A stretch of DNA of 64,000 nucleotides from Ardenticatenaceae bacterium (GTDB taxonomy: Bacteria; Chloroflexota; Anaerolineae; Promineifilales; Promineifilaceae). The translations under genes were made by a program, and so were the position numbers. Below the pieces are notes generated by a model. It searched no databases. It saw nothing but the letters and a program-made list of their open reading frames with translations, and was not told the DNA's origin. Numbering within the stretch: the stretch's first letter is position 1; each line of letters opens with the position of its first letter. This document shows positions 9,464-17,462 of the stretch, one piece after another. Where the stretch lies: positions 62,001 to 126,000 of the forward strand of contig JACKCD010000003.1 in NCBI GenBank assembly GCA_020634215.1. The letters are read 5' to 3'.

Positions 9464-11713
9464 TTAACGGCCGTTAACCCCACGCCCACTCCCGTTCGGC
9501 AGACGGAACGTACTAACCGAACTACGTAACTCATTGGCTAACTGAGCCAGATTGTTGATCGAAACAGCCGCCTGCTTCGTCCCAGCGGCCGTTTGCTGCG
9601 TCACATCTGCAATATCACTCATCGCCAGGGCAATCGCTTCCGAGCCACGCGCCTGCTGTTTGGCCGCCAGCGAAATAGATTGAATCAAACCAGACAACTG
9701 ATTCGATACATCCTCAATCTCGCGCAGCGTCCCGCCCGCTTCGTTTGCCAAGCTGGCTCCGTTATCCACTTCACGGATTGCCAGGCTCATAGAAGTAACG
9801 GCGGCATGTGTTTCCTGCTGGATGCTGCGGGTCAGTGCCACAATTTGGCGCGTTGCTTCCGTAGACCGCTCCGCCAACCGTTCCACTTCCTCGGCCACCA
9901 CGGCAAAGCCGCTGCCCGACACCCCGGCACGTGCCGCCTGAATCGAGGCGTTGAGTGCCAAAATGCTGGTACGGTTAGAGATACCGCTAATGAGCTTCAC
10001 AAACTCGTTAATCTGACGTGAGCTTTCGCCCAATTGCTCAATCCGGCGAGCCGTCTCCTGCACCTGGGCGCGGATGCGGTTCATACCGGCGATGGTGTTT
10101 TGCACGGCACGGGTGCCTCGCTGGGCATTGACGGAGGCTTGTTCGCCAACCGTGGCCGACAGCGAAGCATTTTCGGAAACCTGCTGGATAGAAACTGTCA
10201 TCTCGTCAATGGCAGCCGAGGTGTCAATGATTTGTGCCGCCTGGGATTCACTCCCATATGCCAAATGCTCGGCGGTGGTTTGAATTTCATTGGCCGATGA
10301 GCTAACGTGGAGCGAGGTTTCCTGAACGGCCGTAATAATTTGCCGCAGTTGCCCAATCATAAAATTAAAAGAGTCGGCAATCGCTAGTTGCCCAATCATA
10401 AAATTAAAAGAGTCGGCAATCGCTCCGGTCATGTCAGTAGTCACTTCCGCTTCAACCGTCAAATCACCTTCAGCCACACCCGCCACCTCATCAATTAGCT
10501 TCATGATGGCAGCTTCAATGCGGTTACGGTCTTCACGGGTTTCAATGAGTGTCAGGGTGTTGTCCAACATGCTGTTTAGTCCCTGCGCCATTTGCCCCAA
10601 TTCGTCGTCGCCCAGGTCGGCAACGCGGTTTTCCAGTTGTCCTTCTCCCACTTCAATAAAGGTTTGGTTAATTGCATCAATAGATTGCGTAATTTGGTGG
10701 GAAACCAGATAAACAACGCCACCGGTGATGATGAGGGCAACCAGAACCAGCGCGATAAACAAGATAAGGCTGGTTTGGGCGCGGGATTGAATGTTGCTGG
10801 CGGTGGCGATGAGCTTGGCGGCAAGCTGGAACTCCACATCGCCTAGCCGGTCAATGCGCACGCTGGCGGTTTGGAACCAGAGGTCGGGGGCAACGCCAAA
10901 GTTGCCAATGGCGGAGTTGTTGATGGCAACTTCACGTAAACGCAAGAAGTTGTCTACCTCTTTGCCCTGTACGGTTTGGGTGTAGAAATCAATTTCGTCG
11001 GGGCGGCTGGCGTTGAGAAAGGCGGTTTCCAGGGCGGCCTGCCCACCGGCCACGGTTACAAAGCGGCCTAGCTCGCTTGGCTTCACCCGGTCGGCGGCAA
11101 AAACGTCGGCCAAAATGGCGCGTTCTTGCCCGGCTAACTCCTTGATTTGCAGGAAGAGGTTGTAGGTGGTGAGCAAGCGGCTGATTTCGCCATCGGAACT
11201 GAGGCGGGCGGAAAAGGCCACCACGTTGAGGAGTTGGGAGGTAATGGTGCTGTAGCTGTTGATGGCGTTGGCACTGGTGACAGAGAGGGTGTCAATTTGG
11301 TTGTGGATGGCGGGAAGCTGGGAGAGGTTGTTGATGGCTCCCGTAGCGAGGCCCTCAAATTCCGGCCCAAATTGGGCGGCGTCGAAGTCGGCAAAGAGTT
11401 CGAGCAGGGTGGCTTTGCTGGCGTCGCTTGCCTTGCGCTGGGTCAACATTTGCTGTTGAAATTGTTGGCCTCCACTGCCCAGAAAGAGGGCGGTTTGGGC
11501 GCGTTCTTTTTGCAGTTCGTCAACATAGTCGCTGAGGGCGACGGAAAAGTTGACAAGGTTCTGGATGTCTGCCATTTCGCTGGCTAACTGTGCCCGGTTG
11601 ATTGCTTCGACGGTGACAAAGTAGAGCAGGGCGAGCAGCGGCATCAGAACCAGAAGGAGGTGTTTATGACTGAGTTTGATATTTTTTAAACTGATCATGT
11701 TTCGTTCCGTCAA
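9464..11713 (-). CDS. Methyl-accepting chemotaxis protein 3 (NIT-type sensor domain) with a 13-residue tandem duplication
   Basis: Chemoreceptor of 749 residues, first of the three in the operon. TM1 about 17-38, an all-helical extracytoplasmic domain with the LQKERAQTALFLGSGG signature of NIT (nitrate/nitrite-sensing) domains, TM2 about 313-336, HAMP, MA hairpin with tip ILALNASIQAARAGVSGSGF. At about residues 428-454 the segment AIADSFNFMIGQL occurs twice in a row because of a perfect 39-base duplication. MCP1 and MCP2 have it once. It lies in the second helix of a HAMP-like unit leading into the signalling coiled coil, and 13 is not a multiple of the 7-residue heptad, so helix register should shift. 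Nitrate sensing is family knowledge, not shown here. Confidence 0.93.
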   Translation of the reverse strand: MTERNMISLKNIKLSHKHLLLVLMPLLALLYFVTVEAINRAQLASEMADIQNLVNFSVALSDYVDELQKERAQTALFLGSGGQQFQQQMLTQRKASDASKATLLELFADFDAAQFGPEFEGLATGAINNLSQLPAIHNQIDTLSVTSANAINSYSTITSQLLNVVAFSARLSSDGEISRLLTTYNLFLQIKELAGQERAILADVFAADRVKPSELGRFVTVAGGQAALETAFLNASRPDEIDFYTQTVQGKEVDNFLRLREVAINNSAIGNFGVAPDLWFQTASVRIDRLGDVEFQLAAKLIATASNIQSRAQTSLILFIALVLVALIITGGVVYLVSHQITQSIDAINQTFIEVGEGQLENRVADLGDDELGQMAQGLNSMLDNTLTLIETREDRNRIEAAIMKLIDEVAGVAEGDLTVEAEVTTDMTGAIADSFNFMIGQLAIADSFNFMIGQLRQIITAVQETSLHVSSSANEIQTTAEHLAYGSESQAAQIIDTSAAIDEMTVSIQQVSENASLSATVGEQASVNAQRGTRAVQNTIAGMNRIRAQVQETARRIEQLGESSRQINEFVKLISGISNRTSILALNASIQAARAGVSGSGFAVVAEEVERLAERSTEATRQIVALTRSIQQETHAAVTSMSLAIREVDNGASLANEAGGTLREIEDVSNQLSGLIQSISLAAKQQARGSEAIALAMSDIADVTQQTAAGTKQAAVSINNLAQLANELRSSVSTFRLPNGSGRGVNGR
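10347..10424 (-). repeat. Perfect 39-bp tandem duplication inside MCP3
   Basis: Units 10347-10385 and 10386-10424 are identical base for base. The duplication keeps the frame and adds 13 residues. Perfect identity points to a recent event or an assembly artefact. Confidence 0.95.
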
Positions 11714-11771
11714 TTCGGCGTGTCACGTGTGGGTGACGATGCGCGTCTACAGGTGGTTGATCTGTTCTGAG

Positions 11772-13430
11772 TTAGGTTAGGTCAAATTGCCAGATGGCGG
11801 GTGAGAGCAGCAGCTTTTCCAGGTCGAGGAGGACGAGCAAACGGCCGTTTTCCTCATACACACCCTGCAAATAGGGGGCTACCTGGTCTTCAATGGGGGC
11901 ACTCAACACGCCAATCTGGTCAGTATCGAGATAGCGAATATCTTCGATCTCATCTACCACAAGTCCGGTGGTGATGGACGAGGCGTGTTTTTCGCTGTGT
12001 ACCACCATTACCTGGCTGTCGCCGTGGCTAAAACTTTGCTCGCTGTGGCCGTTGCTGCTCAATCCCAGGAAGGCACGTAGCCCGATGAGTGACAAGACAT
12101 CGCCGCGCAGGTTGGTGACGCCCATGAGCCAGCCGGGGACGTTGGGGATGCGGGTAACGGCCGTTAATTGCGCCACTTCACGCACATGGTTGGCCGGAGC
12201 CGCATACATCTCGCCCGCCAGCATAAAGACCACATATTGGCGCAGGCTTTGCAGCGGCGCGGTCAGTTGTTCGCTGGAAAGGTCGGTGATGGTGCCGTTA
12301 CCATAAGCCGCCTCTACCTCATCATCAATGGTGCTGATGATGTCTTGCAGATAGTCGGCTGCGGGTTGGAGCGCGGCCAGGGCGGCGGCTTCGTCGTCAG
12401 AGAAGTCGGCAGCGGGTTCTTGCAGCGCGGCCAGGGCGTCGCTTTCATCGGCAAAAAGCCGGGGCGCGGGTTCTGCGGTTGCTGCATCTGCCAATGTTTC
12501 TTGCAAAGCCAGCAGAGCGTCGTCTTCGTCGGCACTGCTCATGGTTTCCGCCAGGGCGGCCAGGGCATTGGCTTCGTCGTTGCTGTCGGCCGCAAAAACG
12601 GCCGTTTCTTGCAAGGCATCCGCATCGGCCAACAAAGCAGCCAGGGCGTCGTCTTCGTCGTCGCTGTCGGCCGCGAAAACGGCCGTTTCTTCCGGCTCGG
12701 CTTCCTCTGCCAGCAGGGCAACCAGCGCTTCATCTTCATCGCCGTCGGGCATGGAGTCAAAAACGGCCGTTTCTTCCAGCTCGGCTTCGTCGGCCCATAA
12801 GGCCATCAGGGCATCATCGTCGTCGGCGAAAATGGCCGTTTCTGCCAGTGTGTCTTCGTCGTCTTTGTCGCGTTCATCGGGAGCGGGGTCAAAAACGGCC
12901 GTTTCTTCCGGCTCGTCTTCGTCTTCAACCGCTTCAACTGGGGTTTCCGCTTCTTCGGCTAAATCGGCGGCAATAAAAATGTCGTCGGCCTGCCCCGCCA
13001 GAAGCGCGTCGGTTGCCTGGTCAAGCAGTTCCAACAGCCCTTCATCTTCGGGCAGCGTGCCGTCGTCCAGGTCAAAGGGGGAATCATCGAGCCAGTCGGG
13101 TTTGGGGTTGGCGAGCCTGTCGCGGGCGGGTTTGTCATCGGTGCTGACCGGTTCGGAGGTGGGGTCAGAAACAGCCGTTTCTGGTTCCCCCCTGGCTGCT
13201 TGCAACGGGTTCAGCAGCAGCGATGCCTCCATCTCTGCCAAATCACTTAGGGCTGCCAGCGTTTCCGGGTCAAAAAGGGACGAGTCGGCCGGCGGTTGCA
13301 GCAACGCTTGCTCCATCGCCGCCATATCATCCACTTCTTTCGGCTGCGGTGGCGTTGCCTTTGGCTGGATGAGGTCTGCCAGCGGGTCTTGGTTTGTTTC
13401 TTTTTCAGGCTCTTTTTTCTGATTACTCAC
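11772..13430 (-). CDS. CheW/PilI-type coupling protein with a long acidic repeat-bearing N-terminal region
   Basis: Couples receptors to CheA. The C-terminal 150 residues (about 400-552) form a CheW domain (YVVFMLAGEMYAAPANHVRE, IPNVPGWLMGVTNLRGDVL). The first 400 residues are unusual: a Glu/Asp/Ala-rich, low-complexity region containing at least five repeats in which EETAVF or QETAVF alternates with acidic runs such as ADSDDEDDALAALLAD. Each TAVF is encoded by the AACGGCCGTTT palindrome (12157-12905 region). Ordinary CheW is about 150-180 residues, so this is a fusion to a disordered acidic tail. It is encoded between the PilH-like receiver and the MCPs, which is the pilI position. The CheW assignment is firm; the role of the acidic part is unknown. 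Confidence 0.92.
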   Translation of the reverse strand: MSNQKKEPEKETNQDPLADLIQPKATPPQPKEVDDMAAMEQALLQPPADSSLFDPETLAALSDLAEMEASLLLNPLQAARGEPETAVSDPTSEPVSTDDKPARDRLANPKPDWLDDSPFDLDDGTLPEDEGLLELLDQATDALLAGQADDIFIAADLAEEAETPVEAVEDEDEPEETAVFDPAPDERDKDDEDTLAETAIFADDDDALMALWADEAELEETAVFDSMPDGDEDEALVALLAEEAEPEETAVFAADSDDEDDALAALLADADALQETAVFAADSNDEANALAALAETMSSADEDDALLALQETLADAATAEPAPRLFADESDALAALQEPAADFSDDEAAALAALQPAADYLQDIISTIDDEVEAAYGNGTITDLSSEQLTAPLQSLRQYVVFMLAGEMYAAPANHVREVAQLTAVTRIPNVPGWLMGVTNLRGDVLSLIGLRAFLGLSSNGHSEQSFSHGDSQVMVVHSEKHASSITTGLVVDEIEDIRYLDTDQIGVLSAPIEDQVAPYLQGVYEENGRLLVLLDLEKLLLSPAIWQFDLT

Positions 13431-13538
13431 AGTCAGCTAACCTCACGCAAAAAGAATGGTTCCCGTCAACAAGCAAAACGAAACAAACCTGACTGTGAGC
13501 CAGTTATTTTGTTTCAGATACAGTTGTTAGATGGGAGT

Positions 13539-13586
13539 TAATGGCTGGCAAATTGGGCACGATGTAGGAGGTGGTGCCAGCCATTA
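13539..13586 (-). terminator. Hairpin in the gap between cheW-like and receiver genes
   Basis: Perfect 12-base arms TAATGGCTGGCA (13539-13550) and TGCCAGCCATTA (13575-13586) with a 24-base loop in the 179-base gap upstream of the cheW-like gene. There is no adjacent T-run, so attenuation or mRNA processing is more likely than full termination. Confidence 0.5.
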
Positions 13587-13609
13587 GCGTTTATCGAAAG
13601 GGATTTGTC

Positions 13610-13972
13610 CTAGATGAGCCTGGCGACCATTTGCACCAGTTCGTTTTCATCAAATGGCTTGGTCATGTACTCATCGGCTCCCTGGCGCAGCCCCCAAAAG
13701 CGGTCGCTGTCCCGGTTTTTGCTGCTCAACATCAAAATCTTGATGTCCTTGGTGTTGGCCGCTGTTTTTAGCTGGCGGCACACCTGGAAACCGTTTTGCA
13801 GTGGCAAAACAATGTCCAACACAATGAGGTCAGGCATTTCGCGGGCTGCTTTTTCCAAAGCTTCTTCACCGTTGGTGGCGGTGCTAATGCGGTACCCCTG
13901 CCGGGTAAGCGGGGTGCTGATCAGGTGACGATGGGTGGGGCTGTCTTCTACAATTAAAATTGATTTACTCAT
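13610..13972 (-). CDS. Single-domain response regulator, PilH/CheY-like
   Basis: Stand-alone receiver of 120 residues. ILIVEDSPTHRHLI at the N-terminus, phosphoacceptor D53 in IVLDIVLPLQNG, switch serine in ILMLSS and conserved lysine in MTKPFDENE. There is no output domain, so it probably acts by protein contact on the pilus motor or as a phosphate sink, as PilH does. It is the second gene of the operon, in the pilH position, and starts 68 bases after the TPR-REC stop codon. Confidence 0.93.
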   Translation of the reverse strand: MSKSILIVEDSPTHRHLISTPLTRQGYRISTATNGEEALEKAAREMPDLIVLDIVLPLQNGFQVCRQLKTAANTKDIKILMLSSKNRDSDRFWGLRQGADEYMTKPFDENELVQMVARLI

Positions 13973-14040
13973 GGTTGCTACCTATCTTTGAAATCATGTT
14001 TGAATTGCAAACGATTCCTTTTCTCCTTTGCCAAGACTGT

Positions 14041-15420
14041 TTAGTCTCGTTTGATATGTTTGCTAACCGCTTCAACCAGATTTTCGGCTTTAAACGGTTT
14101 GGTAATATAGTCGGTTGACCCGGCCATACGGCCGCGCACGCGGTCAAAAAAGCCGTCCTTACCCGAAAGCATGACGATGGGGATGCCTTTGGTTTCTTTG
14201 TACCCTTTGATGATTTTGCATACCTGATAGCCGTCCATGCGGGGCATGGTGATGTCGAGCAGGATGAGGTTGGGTAAACGGCCGTTTAACTCTGACGAAT
14301 GACCATTGAGCTTGCCCAAGGCCTGCATTCCATCGGCCGCCACCACCACGCTGTAGCCGGCCTCCTCTAACGTCATCGAAACCAGCTTACGGATGGTGGG
14401 GCTGTCGTCCACCACCAAAATGACCCCTTTTTGCGGCGCGGGCGCGTGCTGTTTGTTTTTGGCAACTTCGGCATCGGCCTGCCGTTGCAGCAGCACCGTC
14501 ACCAGGGCGCGAATGGCGCGGTTATCGGGCTGGAGCTGGAGGGCAATGTTGAGCTGTTCGATGCCACGGTCAACGCGCCCCAAATTAAGCTGCGCCAGTG
14601 CCAGCTTGTAGTAAGTGCCAACCTCGTTAAGCGCGGCTGCCTCTTGCGTCAAACGCTGCGCCACGCTTTCCAAACAGTCGCGGTTGACGCTGCTGTTGTG
14701 GATTACGCTGTCAATGTCGGAAAGGGTGAGAATGGCGTGGCAGTTGGGGCAAGGGTCGCTGGGTTGGTCGGCGGGGGTCAGGCAGAGGGGGCACATCCAG
14801 GCGGGGGGGGCTTGTCGCTGTAGTTCAGCCTGGAGGTCGGCAACGGCCGTTTGTAAAAATTTGTTGTCGGGCTGAAGCCGCTGTGCTGTTTGCAGGTGGC
14901 GCAACCCCAGTGCCGTTTCGCGCATGTTCAAATGGGCCAACGCCAGCTTGTAATGGACACGTACATCGTCGGGGTCATGTTCCACCGCTTGCTGAAGCTG
15001 GGAAACGGCCGTTTGCAGCCGTCGGTTGTCCACGGCGTGGTTTTCCAGCAGCACCGTAAAATCGGTCAGCGTCAGCACGGCGCGGCAGCGGGGGCAGCGG
15101 TCGTGGGCTTCGGTGTCGGCAGCGTCACAAAGGGGGCAGTGCCAAACGGCCGTTTCCTGTTGTTGTGCCAGCCGCCCCTCGGCCTGCCGCAGTGCTGCCA
15201 AAATTTGCTCGTTGCCGGGGCTAAGTGCCAGCGCCCTGTGCAAATACTTGACCGTTTCGTCGGGAGTTGTGGCAACGACAGCCAGCCAGAGCCAGACGGA
15301 TTTGTTATTAGGGTCATAGAGACTTGCCTCCAACAGCAAGCGGCGTGCCAATGGTTTATTGCCCGCTCGCGCTGCGGCAATGCCATCCTGCTGGAGGTTG
15401 AGAACATTGGCTGTTGTCAT
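14041..15420 (-). CDS. TPR - double zinc ribbon - receiver domain protein (PilG-position response regulator)
   Basis: 459 residues, first gene of the chemosensory operon. TPR-like repeats (about 5-85, 135-195, 255-315) are interrupted by two CxxC...CxxC zinc ribbons: C95, C98, C109, C112 and C210, C213, C224, C227. The C-terminal REC domain (about 335-458) has VILVVDDSPTIRKLV, phosphoacceptor D389 in LILLDITMPRMDG and the lysine of ITKPFKAENL. PilG itself is a bare receiver, so the scaffold is an addition. TPR and zinc ribbons suggest docking to partner proteins. AAGGA lies 9 bases before the ATG at 15420. The order REC-REC-CheW-MCP supports a pilG role by position only. Confidence 0.88.
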   Translation of the reverse strand: MTTANVLNLQQDGIAAARAGNKPLARRLLLEASLYDPNNKSVWLWLAVVATTPDETVKYLHRALALSPGNEQILAALRQAEGRLAQQQETAVWHCPLCDAADTEAHDRCPRCRAVLTLTDFTVLLENHAVDNRRLQTAVSQLQQAVEHDPDDVRVHYKLALAHLNMRETALGLRHLQTAQRLQPDNKFLQTAVADLQAELQRQAPPAWMCPLCLTPADQPSDPCPNCHAILTLSDIDSVIHNSSVNRDCLESVAQRLTQEAAALNEVGTYYKLALAQLNLGRVDRGIEQLNIALQLQPDNRAIRALVTVLLQRQADAEVAKNKQHAPAPQKGVILVVDDSPTIRKLVSMTLEEAGYSVVVAADGMQALGKLNGHSSELNGRLPNLILLDITMPRMDGYQVCKIIKGYKETKGIPIVMLSGKDGFFDRVRGRMAGSTDYITKPFKAENLVEAVSKHIKRD

Positions 15421-15760
15421 GAACTATTTCCTTACGATTAAGGATGGTATACCCTTGGTGGGTGTTTCGCGGGTGATGCAGAGTAGAGGTTTCAGGTGTG
15501 AGCCAGGTAAGTCTGCCCCTTTGGGGTACAGACTCCCATAGCCCAGCTTCCAATACGGTTTATCCAATACGTATGTATTACCGCTACACTGTAGACATAA
15601 TCTGCAACAACACATTCCCGATACAAAAGCAGATAATGTTCGTCCTGGTTGGTTTAACGGTGTGGGGCTGGTGCCAGGCAATCGTTTAGCGTGAATGGTG
15701 TGATCCATTTTGTTACATCTACTATCTAAAATTTCGCTTAAGGCATGGCTTACGATGGCG
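15421..15760 (-). promoter_or_regulatory. Leader and presumed promoter region of the chemosensory operon
   Basis: Non-coding gap of 340 bases before the TPR-REC gene. It must hold the operon promoter on the minus strand, but no confident -35/-10 pair was found. A compact hairpin at 15510-15534 (AGTCTG...CAGACT with inner CCCC-AAA-GGGG) lies about 90 bases before the start codon. A near-palindrome around AATACGTATGTATT (about 15567-15580) could be an operator. Confidence 0.4.
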
Positions 15761-15780
15761 GTAAAAACGGCCGTTTTTAC
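15761..15780. terminator. Perfect 20-base palindrome over the stop codon of the kinase-like gene
   Basis: GTAAAAACGGCCGTTTTTAC is its own reverse complement and covers the stop codon of the gene on the minus strand. The RNA hairpin with T-rich 3' flank could end transcription in both directions. It is an extended form of the window-wide AAACGGCCGTTT palindrome. Confidence 0.55.
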
Positions 15781-17417
15781 GAGCTTTTCACAGCTGGCAT
15801 CACATCTTGCACCAAGCGTCCTAACTCTGCTTGCGCCCGGCTGGTCACATCGGCCGGCAGCGGCAGACCCAGTGCCTGTTGCAGCGCCGTCACCGTTGCA
15901 AAACGGTTGGCAGGGTTCTCATCTAAACATTGCTGAATCGCCAGCACCAGCCGTGGTTCCAGCCCCGCAAAGGCATCAGGGCGCAGCGTAGGGGCATGGA
16001 ATAAACGGTTGGGCTGTGGCGGCTGCTCCAGAAAAGGGGAGCGCCCCGTGCTAAGCTGGTAGAGCAGCACGCCCAGCGAAAAAATGTCAACCTGCTGGTT
16101 TTGAATTAACGGGTCAACCAGCGGTTGTTTCCCATTGGCGTAAAAAAGCGACTGCTTACGCCTCACATATTCCGGCGCATTCCACTGCACATCGCCGTTT
16201 TCACCCCGTTTAACCTGGCTAAATTCGCTTTGCTGCGGCATGGTGGCCGCCGCAAAATCTGTCAGCCACACCTGACCCTGTTTGTCCACCAAAATGTTGG
16301 AAGGCTTTAGCTCGCGGTGAACAATGCCAGCCTGCTGGTGCAAATGACGCAGTGCCTCGATAAGCTGCGCCACAATTTCCAGCGCAATGGTGGTGCCCAG
16401 TTTGGGGCGTTCTGTCAGCACCTTGCTCAAATCTGCGCCGTCAATATATGCCTCCACCAAATAGGGGCGGGGGCGGCTGTTCTTGTCGCTGCCAAAATAG
16501 CCAGACGCTTGCAGCGGCACAATGTGGGGCGCATGGGGGGCAATTTGCTCCCGGATTTCAATTTCGCGTAGGCATTTTATTTCGGTGGCATCATCCACCG
16601 GCTGTTTGATGGCAATAAGGTGGGGAGTGCCACGCTGCTGCGCCTGCTGAATGTGGTATTTAACCCCAGTTGCCAAATGGTTGATGAGCCGATAGCCATC
16701 AAACTGTTTGCGCAGGTGGCGGGGAAGCAGCAAGGCCAGCAGGGGAAGCAAAATCAGCAGAATAATTGGCAATGCCACCGTGAGCATGATCCCGCTTAGT
16801 TTGGTTGATGTGCCTAGTAGTTGCAGCGTTAGCCGCCGCTGTGGCTGTAGGTCAATGTTGGTGCCAAAGCGGGTGACAAACGTGTCGAAGTCGCTACTGC
16901 CCGCAAGATGCATCCAAACGGCCAATTGTGCCGCTAGGGTGGTTTCGGCTTCACTGTCATGGATACGCTGTAGCAAAGCCAACAGGTCGCTGTTGTGCGA
17001 AAGCGATTCTGGGGTGAAGGTGATGTCGGGGATGGGAAAGGCGAGGTTAACGTCGAGGCTGTAGGCGTAGGTGGTGCGGGAAATGGTTTCGCCCGGGGGC
17101 AGGGTGATGCTTTCGCTTTGCGAGAGGATGAGGTTGGCGTAATTGGGGTTGCTGCTGTGTAGCTGTTGCCCTTGCTCTAGGGTCAGGGTTAACGGCCGTT
17201 CTGTCTTATTGGTCAGGCGAAACAGCAGCATTGGCTGAATATAGGCAATGTTGCGCCCCTCGATCTCAATCTGCATCTGGTTGCTGGCAACTGCTTCAGA
17301 CAGCGTTAACACCTCTGATTGAGCCGCCGCCATGTGGCTGGACAACAGCCATAGCACCAGTGCAACCACTGTCGTGAGCCGAGAGTAAATTTTGCGGGCG
17401 GATATGTGGTAGGCCAT
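15777..17417 (-). CDS. Membrane-anchored Ser/Thr kinase-like protein with an altered catalytic loop
   Basis: 546 residues. Signal peptide/TM near 13-31, an extracytoplasmic beta-rich domain (about 35-200), TM about 207-232, then a cytoplasmic protein-kinase fold (about 240-535). This order is the reverse of PknB. The VAIK lysine is present (K271, AIK), as are an early glutamate, the APEYVRR segment and VDIFSLGVLLYQL. However, the catalytic loop reads HRELKPSN (367-374) with Glu where HRD has its catalytic Asp, DFG is DFA (387-389), and the Gly loop LATGVKYHI is poor. It may be a pseudokinase or a weak enzyme. It follows the BcsB-like gene after a 12-bp-stem hairpin, so it may sense or regulate polysaccharide export. 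Confidence 0.8.
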   Translation of the reverse strand: MAYHISARKIYSRLTTVVALVLWLLSSHMAAAQSEVLTLSEAVASNQMQIEIEGRNIAYIQPMLLFRLTNKTERPLTLTLEQGQQLHSSNPNYANLILSQSESITLPPGETISRTTYAYSLDVNLAFPIPDITFTPESLSHNSDLLALLQRIHDSEAETTLAAQLAVWMHLAGSSDFDTFVTRFGTNIDLQPQRRLTLQLLGTSTKLSGIMLTVALPIILLILLPLLALLLPRHLRKQFDGYRLINHLATGVKYHIQQAQQRGTPHLIAIKQPVDDATEIKCLREIEIREQIAPHAPHIVPLQASGYFGSDKNSRPRPYLVEAYIDGADLSKVLTERPKLGTTIALEIVAQLIEALRHLHQQAGIVHRELKPSNILVDKQGQVWLTDFAAATMPQQSEFSQVKRGENGDVQWNAPEYVRRKQSLFYANGKQPLVDPLIQNQQVDIFSLGVLLYQLSTGRSPFLEQPPQPNRLFHAPTLRPDAFAGLEPRLVLAIQQCLDENPANRFATVTALQQALGLPLPADVTSRAQAELGRLVQDVMPAVKSS

Positions 17418-17423
17418 GTATTA

Positions 17424-17458
17424 AAGAAGGGTTCACCCTGTGCGAATGAACCCTTCTT
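17424..17458 (-). terminator. Stem-loop between BcsB-like and kinase-like genes
   Basis: Perfect 12-base arms AAGAAGGGTTCA (17424-17435) and TGAACCCTTCTT (17447-17458) with an 11-base loop, immediately after the stop codon of the BcsB-like gene. The following T-tract on the minus strand is short, so partial termination or attenuation is likely. Confidence 0.65.
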
Positions 17459-17462
17459 GCAA

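Noticed and set aside
12541..13422. 293-codon Ser-rich reading frame on the plus strand
   Set aside because: It is the mirror of the acidic, repetitive CheW-fusion gene; it has no ribosome site, and its composition (Ser/Ala runs) is what the antisense of Asp/Glu/Ala codons gives.
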